This document shows positions 1-12,240 of a DNA stretch of 64,000 bases, piece by piece. The first letter of the stretch is position 1; every line of letters starts with the position of its first letter. The stretch lies in the NCBI GenBank assembly GCA_030062745.1, contig CP099845.1, forward strand, positions 16,284,903-16,348,902. Reading direction: 5' to 3'. This stretch comes from Capitulum mitella. Lineage: Eukaryota > Arthropoda > Thecostraca > Pollicipedomorpha > Pollicipedidae. The position numbers and the translations under genes are program-made. The notes below the pieces were generated by a model. That model was not told where the DNA came from and did no database searches. It was given only the letters and a program-made list of their open reading frames with translations.

Positions 1-524
1 CGAAATGTGTTTACGTTTATTTTGACGTGGAATGACCACTGGTGACATTATTTACCAGACTTGAAAGATGTAAGTGGTTTCTTTTAGTTTCACCAATGCC
101 TTTTCAATGGAAGCTTTACTTTTTTCATGACACATATGATTCTCGAGGTATTCGGGGTCTTTTGACCTACCCCACGCCGTTCTGGCGAGGACGGATGTGA
201 AGATTGCTCGGACAGTGGCGGCCTAGGACTGGAAGGTTTGTACTATTTGCTCTGACGGATTCCTAAAGTGTTCAACAGTTTCACTCCTCTTACGCAATGT
301 TAGGAATCGGGTTGAAAAAGTGCGTTGCTTCTAGCAGCACTTGAACACAGTGTGCGGCATTTCTCAAAGTCTGGTGCATCTGTACGTACGTGTGAGCTGT
401 TGAATGGCAAGTTCTCATTGCTTCTTGTTTTCTCCATCGTTACTGAAGTTGCGGAAAAAGTCAGTCTTTATCTCTTCATTTCAGTCGCAAATCATTATTT
501 CCCCTTGATTTGTATCTTTTTCAG

Positions 525-700
525 ATTAAGCACATGATGGCCTTCATAGAACAGGAGGCCAACGAAAAGGTCGAAGAAATTGACGCTAAGGCCGAAGAAG
601 AGTTTAACATTGAAAAGGGCCGTCTGGTTCACCAGCAGCGTATCAAAATTCAGGAATACTATGACAAGCGCCTTAAGCAGGTCAACCTGCAAAAGAAAAT
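525..700 (+). CDS. Vha26: V-ATPase subunit E, first visible coding exon
   Basis: The acceptor is tttttcag (ends 524) and the donor is gtgagt (701). It encodes the long N-terminal helix, IKHMMAF through LQKK, ending with two bases of an Ile codon (phase 2). It is preceded by intron sequence, because the expected initiator peptide is not in bases 1-524. Confidence 0.95.
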
Positions 701-3700
701 GTGAGTATTTGCATTTGAGTCCTCCTTCATTGTTTCCTGTCATACGACGTCCTCTCTCTTCTTGTTGTGTGTGCTGAGCTACCAAGTCCGTCCAGTCAGT
801 CCGTACTGTACATACGTACGTACGTCAGTAATATAATACGTACGTACGTCAGTAGTCATACGTACGTCAGTCAGGACAGTACAGTCCGTCAGTCAGCAGG
901 GTAATTTGACGCCCGCAGCTGTTGGGTTTTGGCATAATTAGGTACGAGGGGTACAACCAAAGACCGCAATAATCTTTTTAAGCTCTGCTAGGATAATGAG
1001 TTTGAAGGATTTCCCTCTGAACAGTCTGGGTCGTGAGGTTGGGAAGGCTCCTTGCAGTATGTACAAACAGCAAGGGCTCCCAATAGGAATTGTCACAACC
1101 AGTCAGTTAAATGCACAACCACGCTGAAACGGTGACAAGGAATCTCATTCATTTGCTGGGTCGTAATTTGGTCTGCGTTCGTGCGTGCGTGCGTACGTGC
1201 GACGAATGCCTAAGCGTTCTTTTGCTACCCTGGACTTCGCGTATATTGATATGTTTCGTTTGGAAATCTCCTTACATTTCATTGCGATTTTTGTAATTCC
1301 AAAAATATAATACAGTAAGTAATTGGCAACCTCTCTGTCTTTGTGGCTCCCAGTCGGACGTCTGGTTGTGCTATTAAGTGTATGGCGTGTGTCCTCAGCG
1401 CAGTGGAAAATCGTTAAACTTGAAGGTTGTTTCTGAGCACGAACATTGCCAGTGTTTAATTTTGCTGATTGTCTCCACGAGTTCGAGTGCTGTGAAAGAA
1501 TCAATGTAATTCCAGTAAGAACTCTCATATGAAACAAAACGGCATCGGACAGAAGTTTTTGAGCATTTGAAAGCTTCGGTATTAAAAGAAACGATGTCGT
1601 AATGAATTTCTTAGACAATATGACAGGGAACGTATGTGACCCAACTATGGAAATGCATGTTGTTAGTTTATCCAAGGTCAGACATGCTCTTAGAAACCAG
1701 TGAGTCTATGGGTGTTGTGTGAACAAACAGTATGTGCGTTGGTAACCTTCAACTTAAATGATCAGTTAATCAGAAGTGACTGCAGAGATTCAGAAGCTGT
1801 TATTGCAGAGATTCAGAAGCTGTTATTCCCGAGCCGTGCGCATGAGACGCAAAATGCTGTGTCTTTGGTGCTATGAATAACCTCGATGCCATGTTTCATC
1901 AAATGTGATATAACGGTGTCAGGCATTGGTCGATCTGCCGTTGACGGAATCTGTCTTGTCAAGGATCTAGATGTCCGTATACAGGGTGTTTACTCTGACC
2001 GTTGCAAGTTCCTATTATTGTTATGTTATAATTCGGTAATTCGGTAACTCGCTCCCCAATGTGCTTATCTGTGGACCATGCAGTCAGAACTCGAACCTGC
2101 AGAACCAGGCGCGTCTGAAGGTGCTTAAGGCCCGCGAGGACCACGTGTACGGCGTGGTGGAGGAGGCCCGCCGCCGACTGGGCCAGATCACCAGCGACCC
2201 GGACCGGTACGGCGCCGTACTGCAGGCCCTCATCACACAGGGTCTCTTCCAGGTGGGTGTCCGTTCCCTCCCAGCGCTGGGCTCGCTGGTGCTGCCCCTG
2301 TAGTCATTTACGGATTTGACCAGCTAGAACAACGAAAGAAACACGGGTGTATAGCTTGTGGTTTTTTTTTTAAAGTTACATCGTGATACTCGGTTTGACC
2401 CTTTTTAGGTTGCACGTTCACAGGCGACCTCCAGTGAGGTCATTTCATTGGATTGTGGTTTTCATGAGACGCCATGGAACGCAATCTATAGGGTGCTTTT
2501 ACGGTGTCTAAAACGACTTGTAACTATAGAGGATTCAAAATACTGTTAATATGCAATTCAGCGTCTCCAAATAGATCCTGGCCCCTACAGACTCGATAAA
2601 AATTCGAAAAGGGCGTTGGCCTCAATTCATCATTTTGGCTAAGGTGACCTTGACCGAAGTACAGCATGGGTGGCACCTCAGCATAACATTTAATAAAAAT
2701 GAGCACCGTAAAACGCATAAAACATTGGCTATCCGATGGTGACGGCCGCCTTGGCGTGATATCTCGATGATATGCCCTTGAAGAAGAATAGGTCCTAGCC
2801 CCAAATTTTCAGTGTGTAAAAAGATTCAGCACATTGCTCTGGAAAAGTTCCGAACGATCCAAGCAGTCGTTCTGGTGCAGCTAACAAAAAACCGCAGGGC
2901 AGTTGCACCGCCCTTCCCCTCTACTGGCGAGGGCTAATGTTAGCTACGCCGGCCAGTGCTTGTGACAAGGACTCATCTGGTCCCATTCTGACCACATCAG
3001 CGTGAATATTTGCGGATGGTGGTCTCCGGGTACGGTCCGGCAGTCGGTGGTGGTCTCCGGGTACGGTCCGGCAGTAGATGGTGGTCGCCGGGTACGGTCC
3101 GACAATCGATGGTGGTCTCCGGGTACGGTCCGGCAGTCGATGGTGGTCTCCGGGTAAGGTCCGGCAGTCGGCGGTGCCGTACGTTACGGTCAGTGGCAGC
3201 CCCTGGTGCCTGATGTTACGGTCAGTGGCGGCCCCTGGTGCCCGACGTTACGGTCAGTGGCGGCCGCTGGTGCCTGACGTTACGGTCAGTGGCAGCCCCT
3301 GATGCCGGACGTTGCGGTCAGTGGTAGCCCCTGGTGCCGGACGTTACGGTCAGTGGCGGCCCCTGGTGCCGGACGTTGCGGTCAGTGGCATCCACTGGTG
3401 CCGGACGTTACGGTCAGTGGCAGCCCCTGATGCCGGACGTTGCGGTCAGTGGTAGCCCCTGGTGCCGGACGTTGCGGTCAGTTGCGGCCCCTGGTGCCGG
3501 ACGCTGCCTTCAGTGGCGGCCCCTGGTGCCGGACGCTGCGGTCAGTTGCGGCCCCTGGTGCCGGACGCTGCGGTCAGTTGCGGCCCCTGGTGCCGGACGC
3601 TGCCTTCAGTGGCGGCCCCTGGTGCCGGACGTTACGGTCTCGGTGACCCGCGGCTCGTGTCCGGCAGTTGCTGGAGCCGCAGGTGACAGTGCGCTGTCGC

Positions 3701-5609
3701 CAAGCGGACGTCAGTTTGGTGCAGAGCGTGCTGGAGGGCGCCATGGCCCAGTACAAGGAGGCCACCAAGGGCAAGACATGCCAGGTCAACGTGGACGACG
3801 TCTACCTGCCGGCTAACGTGTAAGTGTCGAGACTCGTCTGTTTTCACTGGTGAACGTGCCAGCGATGATGTTGTCAGTTGGTCAGGTGCGTATTACGTAT
3901 ATGCCGTGCGTGACGTTGCGCGTCCAGTTCTCTGGCGATTCACCCGGAAATCGTGTCCTGAACGTTTATGTTAAGTTTTTCTTGCCATCGTCGGTGCAGG
4001 TCAGTTGTATGATCGCGGAGGCGTGCTCGGACTGGCAGCGATCTATTGCCGCGGCTGAGCGTGATCCGGAGTACCGGGCCGCCAACGGTCCGCTCCTGCT
4101 CACATGTTTTCTGTATGCCGTACTCAGCGGAGTACTAGAAACTTAAAACAGACAGCACCTTGCGTATCACAAGCGACCGGCACATTGCAAGTGTGAAAAC
4201 TAACAAGGAACAAAAAGACAAGGCACTCCTTTAAATGGGAACGCGATGCAGGTAACTTAAAAATGCATCTGGCTTATGGATATTATTGGCCATCAGTGCC
4301 GTAAATTTGCGTTTTTTCTATTTTTCAAGGAAGAATAAACAGTAATAAACTGGGACAATACGTACGTAGGAAGGATTTTGAAATTTTGTAGTCGTGGAGT
4401 AGGGAGGAACACTAAAGACCGGGCTCTTGTCTCAGCTGCCTTCCCGTATTTTCGAAAATAAGCATCGCCCGGTTAAGGAGAGTAATAAATTAACGTACCG
4501 TTTCATGTTTAATTAACCAAGTAAAGGAACATAAGCCAGAAAAATTAATCACAAAAAACACTTCCGAAGTGAAAAGGTCTGTGAGAACACCGAAGAGATT
4601 ATTGTAAAGAAGTGCATGCAATTACCTAAGGCACTGTTTAAAGGAAGAAGAGTATTGTTTTGTCTGTATGCGCCGCGAGGCCGACGAGATGCGACCGCAT
4701 TCTCCGGAATCTAGTAGTGATCAGTGGATATTGTTAATAACCCTTCTAAAGAACTGCTTTGAGGGAGGTATATCCGCTAGGTTTGATTTTCGGTTTGCCA
4801 TTACAGTATTCGATATTTTAGGGGCCCTGGTTAAAACGGTAAAAGGTAAGGCGATCAGCTATCACAAACCTGTAGTTTTTGATAGCTGTGAAATTTTGGA
4901 AATGAATGGCGTTTTGATTCCAGCGGCTATCGGTGCCCATGGTTCACTTCTTTTGTCTGCCTTCCACCTTTTACCAGGCGACCAGGAGTGGTTCCACCTC
5001 AGTTCACCTCGACGCAAACCGTCTTTTGTTAACTCCTAGGGCAGTCAACTTCTGTAAACCAAAGACATTATTACATGTCGCACCCCGTGCTAAGAAAAGG
5101 AGGCAAAACAAAATGCAAGCATCTGCTCAGCAGAGCGTTACAATGCGTCTAAAAGCAGTCATTCATGCATCGGCATACCGCCGCGCCAGACGAGGCCGCC
5201 GCGAGGTACCAGGGTGAACCTATCGAGGTAACTTGGGTGACGTCACTAGACTTGTCTGGAACGCCGTTGGGCAGAATGTGCCAGATGAGGTAACCATGTG
5301 TGGCGATAACGTGCATGGCTGTTACCCGTTCCCGGTGACGTGTGGTGTCCGCCCGGTGACGTGTGTTGTTCGCTCCCGATGTTTGTGATGTCCGTCCGGT
5401 ACCTGTTCCCGGTGACGTCTCGTGTTCGGCCGAAGTTGACACCACTGGGGTCCGGCAGCTGCGGCGGCGTGGAGATGCACACCAGGGGCAACCGCATCAA
5501 AGTGACCAACACGCTGGAGTCGCGGCTGGACCTGCTCAGCAGTCAAATGCTGCCCGAGGTGCGGACTGCTCTCTTTGGCCGCAACGCCAACCGCAAGTTC
5601 GACGACTAG
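525..5609 (+). CDS. Vha26: V-type proton ATPase V1 subunit E (3' four coding exons; 5' end outside window)
   Basis: Spliced CDS join(525..700,2084..2252,3668..3819,5459..5609). It encodes 215 residues and a TAG stop; the family is about 226 residues, so only about 11 N-terminal residues (the MALSDADVQKQ-type start) are missing, on an exon upstream of the window. Subunit E pairs with subunit G to form the peripheral stalks that brace the V1 head against V0 during proton pumping at endomembranes and the apical plasma membrane. The reading contains the family hallmarks [27 protein letters not shown] (N-terminal coiled coil), [13 protein letters not shown], the RCR segment and the C-terminal [20 protein letters not shown], ending in NANRKFDD. 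All introns are GT-AG with phases 2, 0 and 2, and the frame is kept at every junction. The symbol follows the Drosophila name (ATP6V1E in vertebrates). The third exon is the least conserved part, as expected for the family. Confidence 0.96.
786..898. repeat. cgta/gtca microsatellite in V-ATPase E intron
   Basis: Runs of tacgtacgtacgtcag and gtcagtcagt in the intron between 701 and 2083. Similar cgtacgt-rich patches recur near 1170-1205 and 44100-44380. Confidence 0.8.
2084..2252 (+). CDS. Vha26: V-ATPase subunit E, second visible coding exon
   Basis: The acceptor is catgcag (ends 2083) and the donor is gtgggt (2253). AT from the previous exon plus T restores Ile, giving [20 protein letters not shown] and ending GLFQ in phase 0. 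This matches the central linker of the family. Confidence 0.95.
3013..3175. repeat. 31-bp minisatellite, about 5 units
   Basis: The unit starts ggtggtctccgggtacggtc and ends ccggcagtcgat. The spacing between first copies is exactly 31 bp. Each unit carries ggtccggcag, nearly identical to the real acceptors of the next two exons. It lies in the intron 2253-3667. Confidence 0.9.
3183..3640. repeat. 32-bp minisatellite, 14 units
   Basis: The unit begins gttacggtcagtggcggccc and ends ctggtgccggac. First and last unit starts (3183, 3631) are exactly 14 periods apart. The array ends 27 bp before the exon at 3668. It keeps several frames open over 200-480 bp, so apparent ORFs here are artefacts. 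Confidence 0.92.
3668..3819 (+). CDS. Vha26: V-ATPase subunit E, third visible coding exon
   Basis: The acceptor is gtgtccggcag (ends 3667) and the donor is gtaagt (3820). It reads [20 protein letters not shown] through [10 protein letters not shown] and ends in phase 2. The acceptor sits just downstream of a minisatellite whose first-type units carry the same ggtccggcag string. Confidence 0.92.
5459..5609 (+). CDS. Vha26: V-ATPase subunit E, terminal coding exon
   Basis: The acceptor is ggtccggcag (ends 5458). GT plus C makes Val, then [20 protein letters not shown] and so on to NANRKFDD, with TAG at 5607-5609. This is the most conserved C-terminal block. No clear AATAAA was seen close downstream, so the 3' UTR end is not placed. 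Confidence 0.95.
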
Positions 5610-8284
5610 AGTGAAAAAGCCAGCCGCCGAACTGCCGACATTGGGTTGCCGGTACGCACTGACGACCACCGGTCCCTGCTGTCTCACCTGTGGACGGATG
5701 CATACGTCCAGCTCCGAGCCGTGCAGCGCTCCCCTTGATGTCTTTAGGTTATCGTCATTAGCCCTAGACAGTCGTATGTGTAAAAACCATGCTTAGAATT
5801 TGTGCTTGCTTGTGCTGGTTTTCCTTAGCATACACTGTTGTACTGCACCGTTCTCAGAAAAAGAAGGAGGCGCGACATTCATCGGTCATCGGATCGACCT
5901 TGCCATTATTTTATGTGCGGCAACCGTGGACAATCTTTTTCGTCCATTCTGTGTAAGAACGTTTGGACTAATATTTTGCATGCCTGGCTTGGAAAATCCA
6001 GTCTGTCTTAGCCTTCGGGAAAGGCAGTTCTGCCTCGCCATCTTTAAGGTGCTGGTGGTGGAATGAACAAATCTTGCATACATGGCCTGCCGGTGCAGAG
6101 ACGCTCGTTTTTACGACCGGCACGTCGCCTGAGGTGTTCTAACGCAGCTGCTAACGACATTTTCTCGGCTCGTCGCAGTCGTGACCAGAGGCCGTACACC
6201 ACAAAGGAAGCGGATCCGACTGCGAAGTCGCCTCGGATGGGCTCGAGGTCGCCTGCCAAGCACCACGTACCCTCGTGTCTGAGCGCTGCGAACAGCGAGT
6301 AATCGTGTCTGTCCGCGTGCGTAAGCGCGTAAGCGCGCATGTGTGTGTGTGTGTGTGTACGTGTTGTCTATTAACTGCTTAGATAGTGAACAATGATGAT
6401 ATAGGCTTGGCATTCCTCGGATTTATTCTAAAGATCCATTCCAATAATGAGAATGACCGATTGGTTTAATGGGATGTGTATAGCCCCGAATGTCATTGAG
6501 TGGAAACGCTGGGAAACTGGTATACACATGTATATAATTTGTGACGTGGACGAATATACGGATGCTCTGACGAAATGGTTAATGAAGACATCAGTTTCCG
6601 TTGCATCTGCCGAAACTGATGAACTGATTGCAAGAGTTTCTGGCGTGAAAAATGCTCCATCTTAACACTTTTGGAAGCTGAGATAGCCAAGTTCTCGCTT
6701 GTAGTTCTAGATGCCGGTCTGTAATATACGTTATGTCTCAAAGTGCTACGCTTTTAGAGGTTTTCAGCCATATTCCACGGTATTCCCCAGTCGTATTCCG
6801 CCGCATCCTGTTTACGGCTGTTCCGTTACGTCACGAACGAGCGCATTCCGATAAACATTCGCAGAAGGCGACGCGCATTTACCTGTGCTGCGGCATATCG
6901 ATAGACTACTTCGGAATATCGTTTTTATTCCACTTTTCAGACCAATCAGGTCTAGGAAAAATCAACCAGGGTGAAACATTCCTTTGAATTGAGAAAAATT
7001 CCAATGCCTGGCAAAATGGTCAAGGCGGTTTGGTCGCGTGCATCGTAAGAAAAAGCATGTGTTTAAGATTAACGTCTCAAGCCTGCTGCGAGTAGACCTC
7101 AGGCCCTGTGGGCCATAGTACAGTAAATGGCCGCCGCCGACTTGCAGTATGTCCCGTGCACGTTCGCCCTGTCGATTCTGTTAGCGAGAAGTGGAATGGC
7201 TTTCTATTCACGCTCATGAGTCGGCACGCACCACTGTGATCCGGGAAATACGAAACCCGACTGAATAATCGCCTTCTCAGTCTCCCCACCTAGGCGTCGT
7301 CATTCTGCCGTTTGTCATTACTTTTGCCTCTGACAGCCGCAGGTATTCTTTTAACAGCCAGGCGGCATCCAGGTTTTGACCCCTGTATCACTCAGTCGCT
7401 GCAGAAGAGCCCAGTGAAGGCATTGGCAGAGGATCTTGTGAATCTTGAGGAGAAATAGGTGCCAGTACAGAGGTTGCACGACCTGACGGAAACACACAAA
7501 AAAAACTTTTACCTCAGGCACACGGATACTAGTCATAGGGTCTCTCATAGTACGGACTTCAAATTTCAAGATGGTTATTTTGATGTGGGGTAATTAAAGC
7601 CTGATAAGCATATTCCACTTAACCTTCGCCAGTCCAGGGCGATGCAACCTCCCCCCTACCCAGCGACGGCAGAAAAGGGGGGCAGTCGCCTCCCCCCCGG
7701 CCATCAGGCTGGGGGGGGCAAAACTATGTTTTTCCCCCCAGAAATTTTGGCCACTACGCCAAGCAGAATCGTAAAAAATCAACTTACGCTATTAAAAAAG
7801 GAAAAATCATTGTGGGAGCATCGGCGACAGACGACAGCAGTTTCCGCGAAATTTATTACAACTCTGAAGGTTTTTCAGATATGGTAGTCATTAAAATTTT
7901 TATAAATTTTGAGGGTACTCAGCGCCCATTACAAGACTCGACGATTCTGGCGATGATCTCAGAAGCAATTAGCACAGGTGTACGCGCAGCCTTTTGTACC
8001 AAAAGTGACGTCAATAGGGAGAAGTATAACCATTTCGTGGACATTAACACTTGTGCGAAGCAACAGGGGAAGGGTGGAGGGCGGCGCCATGGCCCCCCCT
8101 TTTTTGGAAATTTATCATTAGCTCTATGGGGGAAATTATATCATATTTATCATATGCTACCAGTGTATGATTTTAGCGTCACTCAGCTTGATGTATGTTG
8201 AGACTCTTTTTTGTATACCATGCCTAGTGGTGTTGGGCATGGAACTGATTTTTAATCCCTTGGGCATCCTGGCGAGATGGTTCC
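5610..8284. other. Downstream flank of V-ATPase E; no gene recognised
   Basis: This stretch presumably begins with the 3' UTR. It contains a short (GT)n run at 6341-6358 and, at about 7620-7760 and 8060-8110, G/C-homopolymer-rich patches (ggggggcaaaactatg, ggcgccatggccccccc) typical of decayed DNA-transposon ends. Only short, unconserved ORFs occur. Confidence 0.6.
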
Positions 8285-8589
8285 GTCCATTACAGTGGCG
8301 CAGCCAAGGGGGGCAAAGGAGCCATGCCCCCTCCCCGCTGGAGGCCAAGCGGGACCACCTGGCGGCCTAGCGGGCCCCCTGGAGCCGAAGGTCCCAGTTC
8401 TTTGTGTGAGGCGTGAGGCGTGAGGTGATGGCGTGAAACTCACGCTGGGCGTCTTACACTGTCTGAAACAGACAATTAAAGCAAAATCAGAATATTTTAA
8501 GCATTAAAGAAGGCTTACGAACCGAAAGAAAACATACTCCGAATATACAAGAAGGCTTTGTGCAATGAAGAGAGGCCCGTGGTCTGAAT

Positions 8590-10612
8590 GAGTGTCTAGG
8601 GGCCCTTGCTAGCTTGCAGGGGAGTTCACTGCTTCTCTTGGGAGGGCCCCCTGTAGATCCATAAAGGCCTCTGAAGGGACCTCCTTTCGGTACGGAAGAA
8701 GACCCCTGCCCCTGCCTCCAGAGGTCGACAGGGGCCCTTTACAGACAGACAGGGTGACCTCTTCAGACAGGCAGTGACCCCCTGGCCAACAGGGACCCCT
8801 AAACGATCATTAAGGAGTCCCTACTTCCCTCTAAAGATGCCCTTGCCGACCTGTAAGAGGCACCCGCCAGGTCGGCAGGAACGTCTTTATACGTGAGCAT
8901 GGGCCCCATTTACACTTCAGCAAGGCACCTTTACAAAACGACAATAATTTTAACCACATGGGGCCCCACTGATTACGATGGCCAGGGGCGAATCCAAAGG
9001 GGAAGAAATTGGGGTGATCACCCCTCTCCCCTGAGGACTGAGAAGGGGTCCTGTCAGACTTAAAAGGAATCCCCAAATGGGCCCCGCATGAGCTTCACGG
9101 GGTTTCTATAAGAACCTGACAGGCTCTTGATGCAGTCAGAGAGGCCTCCTTGAGGGCTAAATGATCTCTGAGACGCATAGAGGACCCCTGAAGCTCCCAA
9201 AGGGCCTCTGAGACCACAACAGGGTCCCAACATGGCAGAGTGTTCCCGAGACCGCCAGATGGCTCATGAAACGCCCCTGAAACGGCCAAGGTGAGGACTG
9301 AGTCCCTAAGGGGCCCCTGTGCGTGAAAAGCTGAAGATCCTTGATGCAGTCAGAGGGCCTCCGGGAGGGTTAATGAGATCCTGACACGGTAAGATGGCTC
9401 CTAAGATAGAAAGAAGGGTCCTTGAAACTCTTCGAGAACCCCTGGGGCCGCAAGCGCCCCAACACGGCAAAGGGTTCATGAGACCTCTAACATTGCCAGA
9501 GAGGCACCTGAGACGGAAAGAACTTTAGAGGGTGCCTGGCACGGCATATGAAGACCCTGACCAGCCAGAGGGGCCCCCTGAACGGGGATTCTTCGGTGAC
9601 GTACTCAACCTCGAGAGGAGCCACAAATGGGCTACACTGGCCTTTTTGAAACCTTGGAGGTTTTTGACGCTGTCAGGGGCCCCCGGGAAGGTCAGGTGGT
9701 TTCTGATACGGCAAGATGGGCCTGTACACGATCCTCGAGACCGCCAAAAAGGTTGCAGGGCCCCTGCGAGACAATGACGATAAGAGGGCCTCTGGGACGA
9801 TATTTGGGTTTTATGGGGGCGCTGGCCGGCCAGAGGGTCCCCGAGTGTAATAAGCGGGCTCCTGGTACGGGCGAAGTCTCCCTGAGACTGCAAGTGAGGC
9901 CCTGAAGCGCCAATAAATCGGCTAAAGTTGTTGCAGCTAGAGGGGCCGTAAAAGACTGCCAGATATATCTCATGTAATAGAGTAAGACCCCTGATACAGC
10001 CATGGGGGCCACCGGAGACGTTCACAGGGTCCATGACACTGCACAGGGGCCCTGAAATTGCCAAAAGGTCTTTTATAACTGCCAGAGGGCCCCTGAGATG
10101 GCAAAAATGTTTCCCAGAGACGATAAGGAAGGTACCCAGGATCGCAGGGGTCCACTGAGACTGCTGGAGAGAGACCTTTGAGACTGCTAACTGAAAGTCT
10201 CTAGCAATAGGGGCCCCTGACACGACCAGAGGGGCCCCTGAAACTACTAGACCTTGAGACTTCCAGATTGCTCCTGAAACGGCCAAAGGACTTAGACGAT
10301 TGCAAGAGGCGCCCCTGTTCCGGCAGAGAGAGACTTACAGAGCACTCGTGTTAGTGCCTTAGGGGCTCCTTAGACGGCAAAAACGTCCCAGGGACGACAG
10401 GAGGGAACCCGAGATGGCTTAAGCGTCCTCGAAACTGCCCGTGGGATCCCTGAAACTGTCCGAGTTGCCCCTGAAACTGCCAAAGGAGGGCCTGAGACGT
10501 CCCGCGGGACACGTGAAACTGTAAAAGGAACCTGAGACCACTAGAGGATCCTGGCACGGCAGACGGCCCGAGACCGCCAAAGGTGCCCCAGTAGCTGCAA
10601 GAGGGGCCTAGA
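8590..10612. repeat. Degenerate short-period satellite inside the hAT-like element
   Basis: Dozens of imperfect copies of a motif like actgccagaggggcccctga recur at about 20-22 bp, sometimes nearer 30 bp. Examples are at 10047-10110 and 10205-10250. Because 21 is divisible by 3, long frames stay open, including a 253-codon minus-strand frame at 9525-10286. A similar motif (gcagggggccccctgc) recurs near 16620-16680. Confidence 0.75.
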
Positions 10613-10617
10613 CTAAG

Positions 10618-10662
10618 CTGACATAAACTAAACTAAACTAAACTAAACTAACCTAAACCAAA
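10618..10662. repeat. (CTAAA)n pentanucleotide repeat
   Basis: The sequence contains five consecutive aaact units followed by aacctaaacc. It lies just right of the satellite inside the hAT-like element. It is related to, but not the same as, the CCTAA telomere motif. Confidence 0.8.
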
Positions 10663-11064
10663 ACAATTCCACAAGCTACGAGATGGGGCGGGGACAGATG
10701 GGCTCCTAGACCAGATACAGACACGACATTTCAAATGAAGGAAGAGACGGAACCGCCTAAAATCTCGCCGTATTTGTTGTATTTCGACCACTTTGTTTGG
10801 AAAGAAAACGCAGAATTTTCTCAAATAAGATGACACGTTTGAATTTTTTCGGTTATTTTATATCGTAAAAAGCGACATTACATCATTTTTCATATCTGAA
10901 GGGCAAAAAACGGGGGCCCGCGCTGATCATTCACCTCCATCCCCCTCGCCCCGCCTTGGAGAAATCCTGGATCCGCCCTTGGCGAGAGCTCCCATTGTTA
11001 CGAGAGCCCCTTGATCCGATTTGGCCCCCCTGGGCGGAATCTTGGCTACGCTCCTGGTCCATTA

Positions 11065-12240
11065 TGTCAGAGGTTTGGTGCTGGCATTATTACATGTGTG
11101 TGGGGGGAGGACAGGCAAAGCTGCTTTGGTAAGTGCTTGAAATAATGATTTCGTTCTCGTATGATAGTCTGTAAGAGCTTTGTTACTGAGTGTTAAATTA
11201 TAATTTAATGTTGCGGGGGGCAACTGTCTTTCAGTCGTTAACAAATGTACTTTACAATAATGTCGAATTCGTGATTTAACGCAAACAACATAAGAAGCAG
11301 AAGTTTGCATCATTCGCCATTATGTAGATGGATGCCCAAGGGCAAAGACCTGAAAAATGGCGATGGGTACGGACCTAAACAGAAAAATCCATGCATTTTA
11401 GAGAACACAAGTGTGCACTAGCGCCAAAACCTGAGAAAAAAAAATATTTAACGAAAAACTGGGCGATAGCAAAAAGAAAGAAATTCAGATACTTTTTCGT
11501 GAGGGAGGAAGAAGGTAACCTAACTGAGGTCGGCTGTTGATCTGATAGAGCTAGCCCTCCAGCCGAAAATGTAATCCGCCGTACCTGCCCTTTCCACCAC
11601 CACCGGGTGTCCGGAACAGATTCTCAGTCTTGCGGCCAAACAGGCTGAAATTTGGCTACCTGGGTTTTGACACTTTTTTACAAATGCCCTGAAAATTTCA
11701 AGTCGATGTCATGTCAGGTCACTTAGCTATGATCTCCCGATAAGCTGCAGGTCGCAAATGTGGAAAATCTGAACAATATCGTTCTAAATAATGCTTTCGT
11801 GGCACTTCCAGATCATACAGTTGTTTGCTAGGGATCCTCGAGGCACCACCCGGCCATGAAGTGACCATTTATGGCCATCATAAGGCTCTCGTCATTCGAA
11901 GCCAACCAAGGTCATGTTAGGTTAAGTTCCAAGAAAACCGGACCGCTGCGACTGTTCCTTCAAAGCGTGTTGTTTGAAGGTATCTTATGGTTATATGGAG
12001 GCGTGGGTTGTCTGTAGTGGATGCGAGGACCTCCGATGTCAAGGCCATGTCAGGTCAAGTTCCAGAATACGTCTCACATGATCAAACTTGATCGTTTACC
12101 TTGCACCGAAATCGCTACGGCACACTGCTGAGGTCAGCCAAAGGTCATTCAAGGTCAAAGTCGAGATAACGTTGGACCATAATGAAGACATGTGATAATA
12201 AAGACGGTTATTTGCAATCCATCGTGATTTACTTGACATC
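11065..12240. other. Intergenic; relic repeats with AGGTCA hexamers, no gene recognised
   Basis: Bases about 11690-12180 repeatedly contain aggtca or tgacct-type hexamers (atgtcaggtcacttagc, ggccatgtcaggtcaag, attcaaggtcaaagtc). These resemble the TTAA-element families further right, but no termini can be defined. Only short ORFs are present. Confidence 0.4.

Larger units (their letters stand above)
8293..11056. mobile_element. hAT-like non-autonomous DNA transposon, complete, 2764 bp
   Basis: The ends are cagtggcgcagccaag on the left and, as reverse complement, caggagcgtagccaag on the right (13 of 16 match). Both are flanked by the same 8 bp, gtccatta, at 8285-8292 and 11057-11064. CAGxG-type termini plus an 8-bp duplication are hallmarks of the hAT superfamily. 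No transposase is visible, since the interior is mostly a decayed satellite. Near the right end (10965-10990) cctggatccgcc resembles a second, internal terminal motif, suggesting nesting. The perfect duplication implies the insertion is not ancient even though the interior is degenerate. Confidence 0.85.

Noticed and set aside
1145-1675. 176-codon minus-strand ORF in a V-ATPase E intron
   Set aside because: No domain or family resemblance. It is antisense within a spliced intron, and the length is attainable by chance in moderately GC sequence.
4668-5039. 123-codon + strand ORF in the last V-ATPase E intron
   Set aside because: It lies inside an intron required by the conserved protein, with no recognisable motif.
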